Source: JBAYIE01 sp041665785
GTDB lineage: Bacteria; Bacteroidota; Bacteroidia; UKL13-3
Length of the DNA stretch: 64,000 bases
Assembly (NCBI GenBank): GCA_041665785.1
Contig: JBAYIE010000004.1
Coordinates: forward strand, 1 to 64,000
Direction: 5' to 3'
Positions 16,971-26,763 of this stretch are shown here, in pieces. Each line of letters opens with the position of its first letter. Position 1 is the first letter of the stretch. A program made the position numbers and the translations under genes. Below the pieces are notes generated by a model. The model worked only from the letters and a program-made list of their open reading frames with translations, ran no database searches and was not told the origin of the DNA.

Positions 16971-19077
16971 TACTTGATTTTCTTTGGTAAAGAGTAGCTC
17001 GGCTCCCTTTAATGTTTTCATCAACAAATTCTACCTCCAGTTGAGATATCAAGAATTCTTGATTTTTTAGCATTATCTTATTGATAATGTCAAACTCCAT
17101 AATGTCAATTACAGTCAAAACAAGGTCTGCATCAATAGGGCTAGAGTTTTCAATAAATTCTGCCCAATCTTTCCAGAATACATTGATCAATCCATCTTCG
17201 GCATTCCATGCCAATGAGTAATTACCAATTTTATCGCCTTGGTAGTTGTAGTTATGATACGAAGCAAACGGATAAGTCCCTAAAGTTGGAGAGCCATCCC
17301 CCTCATCAGTTGTATGAAAAATGCATGGTTGAAGGCCCCTGTAAAATAAATACCTGGAAGGGAATGGGTTCATTTGAGCATCAACACGGTATCGTTCAAA
17401 TCCTTTTGTATAAGGTAATTTCCATAGTATTGGCAACCCTGTCGTCCATGTATTTTCACTGGTTTCTGAAAAAAGTGTTGAAGCTGTTGTTTGTATGTTC
17501 TCTGCCGCTTCGCTTGTGAAAAACCCTTCCAAAGCCTCTGATAAAAACACCCAATCACCAACTGTAAATAGCACTTGAAAAACATAATACCAGTTGTCTG
17601 GAATTACTAATCGTAAGTCAAGATTTGCAGAGGCGGCATCAGCCGGTAATACACTCACATCATCTCTCTTATTTAACCTGTAAAGATTATCCTTGATCAG
17701 CCTTTCTTCTACCAACTTCTCGTCTGATGCCCAGGTATAATTTAGGTTCGGTCTAACTTTGGGCTGATAATTAAAACTAAAATCACGGATAAGTTTATCT
17801 GTCCAATCGATATCACAATGGGCGTTCAAAATATCAACTCGACGAACCAAGTGTACCTCATCTCTATCTGATCGATAGTCAAAAACTGAACAAAATAATG
17901 TACTTAGTTCCAATAAAAAGTCAGCTACTGTAATCTCCGGGAGTAAGTCCACCATCTTAAAGCTTCGATGATAGGTCAGCAGTTGGGAATGTGTACTATG
18001 CAGTATAATTGGATTGTAGAATGTGAGCGTTTTCAGTTCATCATCCCAGAAGTTGTCTTGAATTTTAATATTAGCCTCATCGTGAATCATTTTAAATACG
18101 TTGTACACCTTTGCAAAGCCAGCCATTGTATTCTTATACATTGGATCAGCATCTAATTCCATTTCCCTGAATCCAACGCCCATTGTACCTTGAATGGCCG
18201 GAGTCCAGTGATTGAGTATATTGTCATAAACTCCCGATATCTCAGGTGTCAATACCGGATAGAATACATAGTCATAATTCTCAGGATTATTGACTGTGTC
18301 TGTAGCGTGATTTGTCTCTGCAAGCCATGGGTTCGGATGATTTGCTGATGTTAGAGTTGGATCATCCAAATAATCATAGTACGACAGATCCTCAGGACTG
18401 AATGAAATATCAGGATAATTATCATTGCTCCATAAGTCGTAGAAATTGATAGTCGTTCCGCTTGTTTTGGTTGCATAAATGCCAGTGTCAGGAAACCTTG
18501 CATTAATGTATGCTACAATATTGTCTAAGAATTCAGCGAGTGTCATACTCGGATTGAATTCAAACCTGTATTGCTGTCCATTCACACGATCTTCCGAAGT
18601 GGTAAATAGCATCAGTAAGTACACCGATGGCCCAGGATCTGGCACTCCAGATGAATACGAAAATGTATATTCTATAACAGGATAGGTTGATAATCGGTAC
18701 CTATATTTAGATGGGTTGTTGAGCGCAAAACTTTTGAGTCGTTTAGCAGCAAAGTCTCTGAAATAACCGCGATCAATCAATACCCTTACATCATACCATT
18801 TCTCGCTGAATTTGTCAACGATGACAGTGCACTTGCGATAAAATTGTCCTCCGAGATAAGCTTTTCCTTCGAATGAGAATTCATTCCCTCTTCTTTCGAG
18901 TGCATTCGCAAAATTTAATGTTTTACTATTGTCTTCAGCTGAAACACGAATCGGATATGTTCTTGATGGAAGACCTGGGGCATATGAGAATACAGGATTT
19001 TCGAGAATTAATTTGATTGATGTTTTTGGAGGTATGGTTAGGAACGTTCCATTTATTTCAACAGCGAATAAATTCAT
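16963..19077 (-). CDS. Large phage tail protein (unassigned)
   Basis: 704 residues, rich in aromatic residues and beta-prone, with no signal peptide. The N-terminus (MNLFAVEINGTFLTIPPKTSIKLILENPVFSYAPG) resembles openings of tail-tip or baseplate proteins in Bacteroidota prophages. The position directly upstream of the tail assembly and tape measure genes and an overlap of 1 nt with the gene before it support a role in the tail. A distal-tail or hub function is the best guess; I cannot place it in a named family. Confidence 0.55.
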   Translation of the reverse strand: MNLFAVEINGTFLTIPPKTSIKLILENPVFSYAPGLPSRTYPIRVSAEDNSKTLNFANALERRGNEFSFEGKAYLGGQFYRKCTVIVDKFSEKWYDVRVLIDRGYFRDFAAKRLKSFALNNPSKYRYRLSTYPVIEYTFSYSSGVPDPGPSVYLLMLFTTSEDRVNGQQYRFEFNPSMTLAEFLDNIVAYINARFPDTGIYATKTSGTTINFYDLWSNDNYPDISFSPEDLSYYDYLDDPTLTSANHPNPWLAETNHATDTVNNPENYDYVFYPVLTPEISGVYDNILNHWTPAIQGTMGVGFREMELDADPMYKNTMAGFAKVYNVFKMIHDEANIKIQDNFWDDELKTLTFYNPIILHSTHSQLLTYHRSFKMVDLLPEITVADFLLELSTLFCSVFDYRSDRDEVHLVRRVDILNAHCDIDWTDKLIRDFSFNYQPKVRPNLNYTWASDEKLVEERLIKDNLYRLNKRDDVSVLPADAASANLDLRLVIPDNWYYVFQVLFTVGDWVFLSEALEGFFTSEAAENIQTTASTLFSETSENTWTTGLPILWKLPYTKGFERYRVDAQMNPFPSRYLFYRGLQPCIFHTTDEGDGSPTLGTYPFASYHNYNYQGDKIGNYSLAWNAEDGLINVFWKDWAEFIENSSPIDADLVLTVIDIMEFDIINKIMLKNQEFLISQLEVEFVDENIKGSRATLYQRKSSNA

Positions 19078-20687
19078 TATCCGTTCCCCCTTTCAATCCA
19101 AGCATCGCTCAGGCTTATTTTACAGGTAAACAGGGTATCATTATCCTCATCTAATTCAATTTTACCTTTTGGTATATTTACCTGAGAATATGAATCTGCT
19201 AGCTGAACAAATCGTTTGGGTGAGTTAATAAAATCCATCAAGTATCGGAGGGAATCGCGTGTACGTGGACCGCTATTGAGTTCATAAGTAGTTTGCCATT
19301 CGTTGTTTACCTCCTGAATTTCTCCATTCACAATGCCGGTATCAGGGTCGTTATCTACAAAGGCCATCCTAACAGCAGAGTTTTCGGCTTGTGCTGACCG
19401 TTTCTGGTTTCCGGTGAAGTAAACTACTTCCGGGCATCCAAAGCTGTTTATAAACAAGAAATAATGTGGGTCACGCACAATATTGCGATCCAGTTCAAAC
19501 CGCATTGTTTCTGTAACGGCCGTGGCTACATCATCAATAACTTTAGCTACCCGGATATCATAGGCCATGATTTCCTTTTCCAGGTCTGTAAGTTCAATAA
19601 GATTGAGCTGTCCAAATCCTGCCGGTATGGTAGTGATTCGTCCAGCAAAATCAGTAGAGGTGAGTTCATCTACGGTTAACCATTCACCTACAGTATCTCC
19701 TGCATAATAAAACCGCACCTGAATCCTAAGTTTTACGGAGGTCTCCAGTGCTGCATCATACCAAAATGAAAGGTATTGGTGTTGAGTTCTATCAACCGTT
19801 ATTTTACGTGGCATACTGGTTAAGAATTTAACCAGATCAGGGGTAACGTAATCAGAAACCAAAGTTTCAGCAATGGCTTTTGTGAATTTCTCAGCACCCT
19901 TAATTACAGAGATATACTGATTGACACTATCAATCTGTGCTGGACTTTGTTTATACCTGCCGGCACTTGGTACCGTTCCATAGAATTCTGAAAACATTAC
20001 AAAAAAACGGGTGAACTGTGCTGCAAGTTGTTGGAAACTTGCACTTACAAATTCCGGGATATCATATTTCAAAAGTCCATCCAGAACTGGTTCAAGGTAA
20101 AATGTGCATTGATCAGTGTTATTGGGTATTCCTTCAGCATTAAATACTGGTTTTGGATCATCTTGTCCAAAGGTTTGCTCCTGGAATACATCACAAAGAA
20201 TGCGGAAGTTCTCAGCATATTCCTGATCAATGCCTGAGATTGAACCTAAGAATCCTATATCATCATGCGCTTCAACTCCATTGATATTATAGGCAATACC
20301 ATTTTCCCTGGCAATAAACTTTACTCCCGGATTGCCGCTATATGTACCAGGCACCAAAGTGAAGTTAAGAGCAATGTATGGGTTCTCGGAAAGTGTTTTT
20401 ATAACTTCATACTGGATCCAATCCGCCAAAACCACATAATCATCGTCGATCAAAATCTTATTATACCCACTGGCAAGTGCCGGATTATCTGTAAAAGCAA
20501 AAACTTCTTCTCTACCCATGAATTCCAAGGTGAAGGTTATTCCATCAGGTGGTTGAGCCGTGAATACCAATGTTAATTCAGCCTTAACACCTGCGGTAGT
20601 GACGAAAGCGTCAGTTTCAACAGTATATTTTACCGGGTTTCTGCTGGCAACAACTGCCGCTGGGCTTTTAATTATGGATAATGCCAT
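19077..20687 (-). CDS. Phage structural protein (unassigned)
   Basis: 536 residues, largely beta-sheet by composition, without membrane segments. It begins MALSIIKSPAAVVASRNPV and contains a segment PRTRDSLRYLMDFINSPKRFVQLADSY near the end. It lies in the tail operon with 1 nt overlap to the next gene. Probably a virion protein such as a tail or receptor-binding component; no family recognised. Confidence 0.5.
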   Translation of the reverse strand: MALSIIKSPAAVVASRNPVKYTVETDAFVTTAGVKAELTLVFTAQPPDGITFTLEFMGREEVFAFTDNPALASGYNKILIDDDYVVLADWIQYEVIKTLSENPYIALNFTLVPGTYSGNPGVKFIARENGIAYNINGVEAHDDIGFLGSISGIDQEYAENFRILCDVFQEQTFGQDDPKPVFNAEGIPNNTDQCTFYLEPVLDGLLKYDIPEFVSASFQQLAAQFTRFFVMFSEFYGTVPSAGRYKQSPAQIDSVNQYISVIKGAEKFTKAIAETLVSDYVTPDLVKFLTSMPRKITVDRTQHQYLSFWYDAALETSVKLRIQVRFYYAGDTVGEWLTVDELTSTDFAGRITTIPAGFGQLNLIELTDLEKEIMAYDIRVAKVIDDVATAVTETMRFELDRNIVRDPHYFLFINSFGCPEVVYFTGNQKRSAQAENSAVRMAFVDNDPDTGIVNGEIQEVNNEWQTTYELNSGPRTRDSLRYLMDFINSPKRFVQLADSYSQVNIPKGKIELDEDNDTLFTCKISLSDAWIERGNG

Positions 20688-20733
20688 ATTCGAATTTCAG
20701 TTTATCGGTAGGCTCAAAAAAGGACTTGTACGA

Positions 20734-21243
20734 CTATGGGGTTTCGTCATCAGTCCATTGTTCAGGATCATAGGATCGATTAACTGTATCGTTAATCGGG
20801 AATTCAACTCTGCATCCCACATGGTTATCTCCAAAACCTGATACCTTCATATACTTTACAGTTGTCAAGTCAAAATCCGGGATATCTGTTCTCCCTTCAT
20901 CAATATCATATTCAAGTCTGGATAGGATTTGCTGAGCAACAACCTTTGCAGCTGAAAATATTGTGCGTTCAGCCGGTTTATCTCCCTTGGAGCAAGGCTT
21001 ACATATGGTAATGGCAAGGATATGCTGATCCATTGAGTTTGATGGGTTGTCCCCAAATATTGAACCGTCTCCGGACTCCAGTAACATGATCCATCCATCT
21101 GATCGCCGGCCTCCAATATCATTGATGAGTTCAAATACATCCCCCTCCAAAAATGCAGGATTGGTTTCAGCATCATGAAGGATACTTTTGTTTAAGGAGG
21201 CCAACTCCTCAAAATATTCGATTATATCTGTTTCGTTAATCAT
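20734..21243 (-). CDS. Hypothetical phage protein
   Basis: 169 residues, acidic, with helical N-terminus (IIEYFEELASLNKSILHD). Operon position between the lysis cassette and large tail genes suggests a tail completion or connector role. It overlaps the preceding gene by 8 nt. No family recognised. Confidence 0.5.
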   Translation of the reverse strand: MINETDIIEYFEELASLNKSILHDAETNPAFLEGDVFELINDIGGRRSDGWIMLLESGDGSIFGDNPSNSMDQHILAITICKPCSKGDKPAERTIFSAAKVVAQQILSRLEYDIDEGRTDIPDFDLTTVKYMKVSGFGDNHVGCRVEFPINDTVNRSYDPEQWTDDETP

Positions 21244-22105
21244 TGCGTGAGTCCTTTCCTGAATTGGCTTCTTGCTCCTTAAAATCCTTTGCAGCCAGAT
21301 TTAATCCGTATAATTCTGCCAAAAGCGACTTTTTCGCAATCAAATCACGATCCAGTCTTTGTTTTTCAGCCGATCGGTATAACAACTCAACCATATCAAT
21401 GGTGCCAATATCTGCATCCGATTTTCTGCCATTAAATACATGCGGAAATGCAGCTGCCATCCATCCTTTAACGGCTATATAATTTAATCGAATGGCCATT
21501 ACCTGAACTGAATTAAGCCGAGCAAAATACTTGGCATTATGCTCAATCACATTCTCCTTAAATTCTCCTCTGGCACCATTGAGCAATGCCGGATGATACA
21601 AGCATGCACAGAATTTATTGAAAGCCTCCCGATTGTCATTTTGGGTATAATCCATAAAATACATTTCGGCTTTGCACCATTCCCAGAACTGTACATTTCC
21701 CATTTTTACCGATGGAGAAACAAATGTCCGCGAGTATAATCCCCATTTACGGCGAAGCTTAATTCTTGATATAATGAATCGGTCGCATTTCATAGGTTCA
21801 GTAATCCAAGATGCCAGTTCACTTAAGTAGTACCGGTTATGGTCACAGCTCTGCAGCTTTTCGATGAGCATTTCTTTCTGTGAGCTGATATCTGTGTTTC
21901 GAATCCTGGTGAGAATATCTTCAATCAGTTTTTCATTAAACTTAAATAAAGAAGCAGCCCACTTTCTGGCCAACAGTACCTTGGCATCGATTAAAGTTAA
22001 ATTGCCGGTATAGCATTCAGCCAATTCGATCAATTGCTTCTCGGTTAATTCACCCATTGTTTCCGGGAAGTAGCCTTTAATTTTACCAATATTGATTGTT
22101 TTCAT
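21236..22105 (-). CDS. Hypothetical phage protein
   Basis: 289 residues, mostly helical and basic (IDAKVLLARKWAASLFKFNEKLIEDILTRIRN). Sequence features do not match any family I know. It overlaps both neighbours by 4-8 nt, so translation is probably coupled. It is the first gene after the lysis cassette. Confidence 0.5.
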   Translation of the reverse strand: MKTINIGKIKGYFPETMGELTEKQLIELAECYTGNLTLIDAKVLLARKWAASLFKFNEKLIEDILTRIRNTDISSQKEMLIEKLQSCDHNRYYLSELASWITEPMKCDRFIISRIKLRRKWGLYSRTFVSPSVKMGNVQFWEWCKAEMYFMDYTQNDNREAFNKFCACLYHPALLNGARGEFKENVIEHNAKYFARLNSVQVMAIRLNYIAVKGWMAAAFPHVFNGRKSDADIGTIDMVELLYRSAEKQRLDRDLIAKKSLLAELYGLNLAAKDFKEQEANSGKDSRND

Positions 22106-22674
22106 TTGCCTATTCTCCAGTAAATTGATGCTTGTATTGAATTATTCGAGTGATATCCAATCCGATAAGCATACCTGTCTCTGCTCAATAAAAATTCAGG
22201 GCCAACTGATGGCGATCCCCCTGTAACACCATCAGTCAACCCAATCCCAACATACCATCGATTACGAACTTCTACCGGCTCTACAATGGTTGTATTTATG
22301 ACGGTGGTTGGTCTGAGCAGGCGGTAATCGAATCCTTGCCAGGTAAGTTTGTTTGTATAAACAGAATCTTTTAATGTAAGAGTAATGTTTGAATCGGAGT
22401 ACTCCTGTTGATAATACCTGACAGTATAGTGTTCCTTGATTAATATTGAATCTGGTAGGCTAAATGAGTCAATTGATCCTGAATTTAATTCAGGTAGTCG
22501 AATACTTTCACTTATCGGTTTTGGTAATGGTATTTCTACCTGATGCCATTGAGTATCATAAACCAATACGGTTGTAGTTATAAACTTTGGATCCGGAAGG
22601 ATCGGTGAACAGGCACGCTGGATTAACAATACAATCACCAGTCCTAATGCAATTATCCATCCTGCGTACTTCAT
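22102..22674 (-). CDS. Membrane-anchored phage protein next to the lysis genes
   Basis: 190 residues with one N-terminal transmembrane segment (WIIALGLVIVLLIQRAC) and a periplasmic domain. The Cys after the hydrophobic segment could alternatively be a lipobox. The C-terminal part (RWYVGIGLTDGVTGG...YRIGYHSNNSIQASIYWRIG) is beta-prone. The position after the endolysin would fit a spanin-like or lysis-accessory role, but that is inference. Confidence 0.5.
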   Translation of the reverse strand: MKYAGWIIALGLVIVLLIQRACSPILPDPKFITTTVLVYDTQWHQVEIPLPKPISESIRLPELNSGSIDSFSLPDSILIKEHYTVRYYQQEYSDSNITLTLKDSVYTNKLTWQGFDYRLLRPTTVINTTIVEPVEVRNRWYVGIGLTDGVTGGSPSVGPEFLLSRDRYAYRIGYHSNNSIQASIYWRIGK

Positions 22675-23021
22675 CGGTTTGAGGTTTTAAATCCTGCAAT
22701 AAAACATAGGAGTAATACAGGGAAGTAGGATAGTTTAAATGCCCAGTGTAATGCTTGCTCTTGTCCGAATAATGCTATCAACACAATGGAGCCAGTAAAT
22801 AAAATTACCATCGCCCATTTACAAATGTGCCATCCATTAATGGCTGCCTGCATGATTTTTTCAGCAATAGTATGATTATCATCGTACCGATCCATCCACG
22901 AATCCCTGCTCCAGAAATGTCCCCAATGTTTATATCCGTCGTGATGATCAATGGAGTCCATTACTCCATTTAGAAGTCCACATATCCATAATATGATCAT
23001 CGTTATGTAGTAAATAATCAT
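22671..23021 (-). CDS. Small membrane protein in lysis cassette
   Basis: 116 residues with hydrophobic segments near residues 1-20, 68-85 and 92-110 and a His/Asp/Trp-rich loop (DSIDHHDGYKHWGHFWSRDSW). It overlaps the endolysin gene by 4 nt. Possibly a holin or lysis regulator; no family recognised. Confidence 0.5.
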   Translation of the reverse strand: MIIYYITMIILWICGLLNGVMDSIDHHDGYKHWGHFWSRDSWMDRYDDNHTIAEKIMQAAINGWHICKWAMVILFTGSIVLIALFGQEQALHWAFKLSYFPVLLLCFIAGFKTSNR

Positions 23022-23467
23022 TGTATTTCAGCTTTAATTGCCTTGTACTTCACATGCCACAATACAGGATTGGTAATGTTCAATGGAACGTCAAAATGAA
23101 TAGCATCCTTCTTCTTAAATGCATCGCCCCATCTTAATCCACACGTATCAACAACTTCAATGCAAAATGCCTCATCAGGTCCTTTATCATCTCTTAATTT
23201 GGCATTATTGAACCATTCTCCAGTTGACTTCTTTTTAAGGTTAAAATCAATGGCATATCCAATAAAATGATTTGACATCTTTGATGGCGGCACAACGGCT
23301 CCGACTACATCCATTCCATGGCGTATTGAATCCATCACCACCACAATAATTCCGTGTTTTGCGGCAACATCATTCATTTTAATGAATCTTGGATGTACCT
23401 CCTCATCGAGCATAATTTTCTCACCATTGTACCCTTCAAAATTTGATGCTTTGAATTCTTTAATCAT
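23018..23467 (-). CDS. Endolysin, M15-type peptidase
   Basis: 149 residues with the zinc-peptidase motifs of VanY/Ply-type L,D- or D,D-peptidases: SNHFIGYAIDF (SxHxxGxAxD pattern) near residue 85 and KKDAIHFDVP near residue 125. It would cut peptide cross-links of the host wall at the end of infection. There is no signal peptide, so release needs the adjacent holin candidates. Genes on both sides overlap it by 4 nt. Confidence 0.82.
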   Translation of the reverse strand: MIKEFKASNFEGYNGEKIMLDEEVHPRFIKMNDVAAKHGIIVVVMDSIRHGMDVVGAVVPPSKMSNHFIGYAIDFNLKKKSTGEWFNNAKLRDDKGPDEAFCIEVVDTCGLRWGDAFKKKDAIHFDVPLNITNPVLWHVKYKAIKAEIQ

Positions 23468-23694
23468 AACTGCTGGGATTTCCTACCAATGAATTTGCGT
23501 AAAGCTCCGCGCAAGTCGTCCGGTATGAGCAAAAGGGACAAACCTATAATTCCGATCGATCCTGGAATCCAATAATTCAATTCAACCTTCACCGCAACGA
23601 ACATTGGAGTGATGAACATAACCAAGCAGGTTATGATCAGACCGGCACCCATAATTGTTGTAACCGGATTAATTTTGGGGTTTAAATTTCTCAT
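23464..23694 (-). CDS. Holin-like membrane protein
   Basis: 76 residues with two transmembrane segments (VTTIMGAGLIITCLVMFI and IPGSIGIIGLSLLLIP) and a basic C-terminus (RKFIGRKSQQL). Size, topology and overlap with the endolysin gene suggest a holin. Two neighbouring small membrane proteins are rival candidates. Confidence 0.6.
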   Translation of the reverse strand: MRNLNPKINPVTTIMGAGLIITCLVMFITPMFVAVKVELNYWIPGSIGIIGLSLLLIPDDLRGALRKFIGRKSQQL

Positions 23695-23884
23695 GGTTTG
23701 CTTTTAAATATTTATACCATGTCAGCAGGCCTATACTTATTGCAACCAGAGCTGCGACAAGTTGAAACACTGGAAGTACGGCAACAACGATTGAAACGAA
23801 TGCGGCACCTGTGGAAGCAAGGAAGGCCAGTAATAATGATAATGTCTTCATAGATTTCATTGCAGGGGTAAAAAATCTGTACAT
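23669..23884 (-). CDS. Holin-like membrane protein, first gene of the lysis cassette
   Basis: 71 residues with two hydrophobic segments (LSLLLAFLASTGAAFVSIVVAV and LVAALVAISIGLLTWYKYL) and a charged tail. It overlaps the next gene by 26 nt. Start may be the internal ATG giving MKSMKTLSL. A holin or antiholin role is inferred from context. Confidence 0.55.
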   Translation of the reverse strand: MYRFFTPAMKSMKTLSLLLAFLASTGAAFVSIVVAVLPVFQLVAALVAISIGLLTWYKYLKANHEKFKPQN

Positions 23885-23942
23885 TCAACTTGAGCGGACG
23901 TTACTATCACACAATTAAAAAGTTTGCTTTTGTCTTGTTGGT

Positions 23943-23957
23943 ATGACATCAGAATGT
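23943..23957 (-). repeat. 15-bp repeat ahead of the lysis cassette
   Basis: The minus-strand word ACATTCTGATGTCAT occurs here, across the stop codon of the preceding gene and about 60 nt upstream of the first lysis gene, and again at 40602-40616 just before another small gene. Two exact copies at transcription-unit boundaries could be phage regulatory sites. Confidence 0.4.
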
Positions 23958-24956
23958 AAAAGTTTTAGAGTCTGAGGAATTAAAAGCGGGTTTATTGGTC
24001 AGATTAGAATATGTATCCGACTCCAGGAACAGTGCGTATTTATCTGTATTGGCCATAAGAAAACTAACCAATGCGTTTTTGTAACCGTCAGCAGCCAAGA
24101 TTGCTTCCTTTTTAAGCGAAATCAATTGCTCAGCAGTTGCTGCATTTTGATGTTTACTTGTATCTGAACCTGTAGCAGATATTGATACAACCCGGTATCC
24201 TTCAGCATCTATTTTCACGGTCAACCGGCCAATACTTTTGACAATGGCAATATTGGCAACTGCGTCTTGAATGTATGGCACCAATTTTAGTTGATCTTCG
24301 GAAAGAGTAATTGTTTCCAGTTTTGTTTTCAGATCATCAAATAGCGATGCTCCAATCAATGGCTTTATCTCAAACTTTTCAGCTTCGTTTATGAACGGTT
24401 TAAGCGCTTCATATGTTCTGCGTGATGAACCAATTGGATAACGCTCATTAAACTGCTCTGCGGTAGAAACAAAAAACTTATTCGCCTTTTTCTCAGAGTC
24501 AGAAGTTTTCCATTCAGCAAATTTGGCATGATCACGTTCTTCGATCAAATAATTGATCGCTTCCTCTATTGAATTATAACCGGTTTCCAGACGGGCATTT
24601 TCGTACTCGAGTTTTTGCCACTGGAAAATAGGCTTGGTATTATCTCCGGAAGTTTGGAAAATACCGGAATTACCCATTTGCACGATCAATGATGGCAACG
24701 CTTTGGCGAACGCCAAATGGGTAATTGCCGATTGTAAGTAACCAATTAACTGTGCCTCTTCATCCGTAATTGCCGGATCCGGATTGATTGCGCAATGTCT
24801 TTCCGCAAGTTCAGTGATGAATGTGCGACCAAATGTTTTTGTAATTATTCCATTCTGAAGTTCTGAAAGAGCACCTTCAATATACTCATACCTAAAATTC
24901 GAGTTTAGAGTTAAATGCAGTTGCAGCTCGTTAAAATCCTTTACCAGATGGTTCAT
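23949..24956 (-). CDS. Phage protein downstream of portal (DUF6712-like)
   Basis: 335 residues, helical, no membrane segments. Two similar-looking halves (around FRYEYIEGALSELQNGIITKTFG and PIGSSRRTYEALKPFINEAEKFEIKPLIG) resemble a protein I associate with DUF6712 in Bacteroidota prophages; that name is from memory. It follows the portal gene with a 4-nt overlap, so head-completion or connector function is plausible. Confidence 0.55.
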   Translation of the reverse strand: MNHLVKDFNELQLHLTLNSNFRYEYIEGALSELQNGIITKTFGRTFITELAERHCAINPDPAITDEEAQLIGYLQSAITHLAFAKALPSLIVQMGNSGIFQTSGDNTKPIFQWQKLEYENARLETGYNSIEEAINYLIEERDHAKFAEWKTSDSEKKANKFFVSTAEQFNERYPIGSSRRTYEALKPFINEAEKFEIKPLIGASLFDDLKTKLETITLSEDQLKLVPYIQDAVANIAIVKSIGRLTVKIDAEGYRVVSISATGSDTSKHQNAATAEQLISLKKEAILAADGYKNALVSFLMANTDKYALFLESDTYSNLTNKPAFNSSDSKTFTF

Positions 24957-26263
24957 TCGGCATCTTTTGAATTAAGGGTTTGAATAAAGGGGGATGGATT
25001 TACGGCAAATTTTAGCCCCGGATGCCTTTTAAACCATTCGTTATACCGAGCAACAAATACCAATGGTGCAAGGGTGATCATCTGATCTGCCATAAATGTT
25101 GCAGAGCTGATTTGAAAACTGTTTTTCTTTTCAGAGCCGGAGTTCATTGTACGGTTCTGATTGCTGAATCCCCCAACGGAAGATGCATCAACTCCCATTC
25201 CCTGATATATTGAATTGGCATAGAATTCCTGATCCGGGATCCAGGCACCTTTTTCCAGTTGGTTTTTTAAAGGCGTAATTTCTACTCCCGGTATTTTTTT
25301 CCCCTGACGGTCATACATTACACTGCTTGTGATCGTTTTGCCGGCATTGGCAGCTCCGGCCAAATACTCATCGATCTCGTTTTTCACCTCTGTCAATGCA
25401 TCAGCATATCTTTTGGCATCATTCTGGATCTTTTCAAATTCTTTTTTACCAAATCTGAATTGGAGATAATCTTCAGTAATCTCGATATGCCACATTGGAA
25501 GGATCTGGTTTTTCAGAATAGCCTTCAGCGTAGTTTTTAGGTCAGCAGCAATAGCAAGTGTTTCAGAGTTGATAAGAACTTCTACATTGGCCAACTCATA
25601 ATAATAACGGCCATTTGAAACCGGGCGGATCCGTTGAATGTAATTGAATCCTTTTTTGCTCTGGAGATCCATCAAGGGAAAGCGAGAATTGAGTACCTCA
25701 ACTTCGGTTCTGTCGGATTTACGATCAGCCTCCCAATCAGAATTAATGAAAAGTTTTTTGATTTCCCGGGACGAGGAGTCTTGTTTTCCCCACCGGCACC
25801 AGCTGGCATCATGCCGCATCAACCTTACTATTTTCTTGCGGTCATTTGAAAGAATATGTTCCGGGAATATGTTGCCCAATGTCTCATAATCTTCAACAAA
25901 CGCTTTAAAAAGCCATTCATTAACTTCATTCTCCAAAAACCAATCATCGATTTCTGAATCTTTAAAGTATTGGGCAAATGGCTGGCCGTCTTTTACTACT
26001 TCTTTATAATAAACTATACCAGCTCCAAGATGAACCGACTTGTTGAATTCACATGCTCGGAATGCGATCTCGTTCTTGCCCAACTGAGTGATTATCTCTG
26101 CCGGCAGGGTATTGTCAGTTCCCCAGACAGCATAGTCAGCGCTGTCTGTTGCTGTTGGAGCAACCGGTTCCTTTTTGATTCCTTTCGAATCTGCTATGCT
26201 TAATAAGGATTGTTTTCCAGCAATCAAGCCACCTTTGAATCCGTATGATTGTTGATTTGCCAT
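24953..26263 (-). CDS. Portal protein
   Basis: 436 residues. The portal forms the dodecameric DNA channel at one capsid vertex and docks the terminase. Evidence is the general pattern of Bacteroidota phage portals: an N-terminal FRACEFNKSVHLGAGIVYY region, a long central alpha/beta part, a helical stretch AKRYADALTEVKNEIDEYL and a C-terminal segment GVDASSVGGFSNQNRTMNSG. ATG overlaps the stop of the preceding gene. It is separated from the terminase by an accessory cassette (26764-28501). Confidence 0.7.
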   Translation of the reverse strand: MANQQSYGFKGGLIAGKQSLLSIADSKGIKKEPVAPTATDSADYAVWGTDNTLPAEIITQLGKNEIAFRACEFNKSVHLGAGIVYYKEVVKDGQPFAQYFKDSEIDDWFLENEVNEWLFKAFVEDYETLGNIFPEHILSNDRKKIVRLMRHDASWCRWGKQDSSSREIKKLFINSDWEADRKSDRTEVEVLNSRFPLMDLQSKKGFNYIQRIRPVSNGRYYYELANVEVLINSETLAIAADLKTTLKAILKNQILPMWHIEITEDYLQFRFGKKEFEKIQNDAKRYADALTEVKNEIDEYLAGAANAGKTITSSVMYDRQGKKIPGVEITPLKNQLEKGAWIPDQEFYANSIYQGMGVDASSVGGFSNQNRTMNSGSEKKNSFQISSATFMADQMITLAPLVFVARYNEWFKRHPGLKFAVNPSPFIQTLNSKDAE

Positions 26264-26613
26264 TAATAAAGGACTTGTTGATTATTGAATTCCAAAATGC
26301 CACGAAACCGAATCTTCCGGATATCGCCATTGAGAAGTTTTATATTTCGGGTTTTGTTACGGCGATGGTATGGGTTTCGGGAAATGTTTGAAGCTCCTTG
26401 CTTCACATCCAAATTTGCTTTGTCAGCTGATTGTGGTTGTTCTGTAGGCTGATCTTTATCGGATGATAAAACGACATGCTTATATTCAATGATCTTACCA
26501 CCTTCTGCGCGCATGCGACTGAATTGGCAGTACTTTAAATCAAATGGAATGAATTTCCCCGTTTTCAGGTCAGTGGCTTCCATTTGCCTTAAAGCTTCTT
26601 TGAGTGTAATCAC
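26263..26613 (-). CDS. Hypothetical phage protein preceding portal
   Basis: 116 residues. The N-terminal half (LKEALRQMEATDLKTGKFIPFDLKYC) looks like a family I remember beside portal genes in Bacteroidota phages. The C-terminal half is basic (RRNKTRNIKLLNGDIRKIRF). It overlaps the portal start by 1 nt. Function unknown. Confidence 0.5.
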   Translation of the reverse strand: MITLKEALRQMEATDLKTGKFIPFDLKYCQFSRMRAEGGKIIEYKHVVLSSDKDQPTEQPQSADKANLDVKQGASNISRNPYHRRNKTRNIKLLNGDIRKIRFRGILEFNNQQVLY

Positions 26614-26675
26614 AACTCAAAGTTCCTTTGGATAGAAAATTAAAAAAGGACAGCAGGTGAGGTAAACCCTCTTTT

Positions 26676-26745
26676 GCTACTTTTCTGGGGTCACAGAAAA
26701 GTAGCCGGAACGTGCCGAAAACCCGCCTGAAAAGGTGGGTTTTCT
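26676..26745 (-). terminator. Two adjacent hairpins after the RadC-like gene
   Basis: An 11-bp perfect stem (GCTACTTTTCT/AGAAAAGTAGC, 26676-26705) is followed by a second stem, AAAACCCGCC/GGTGGGTTTT (26718-26744). Both lie downstream of the leftward RadC-like gene, and the second ends in a T-run on the minus strand, so it can act as a terminator separating the cassette from the portal operon. Confidence 0.55.
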
Positions 26746-26763
26746 TGCATTAGGCGAATGTTC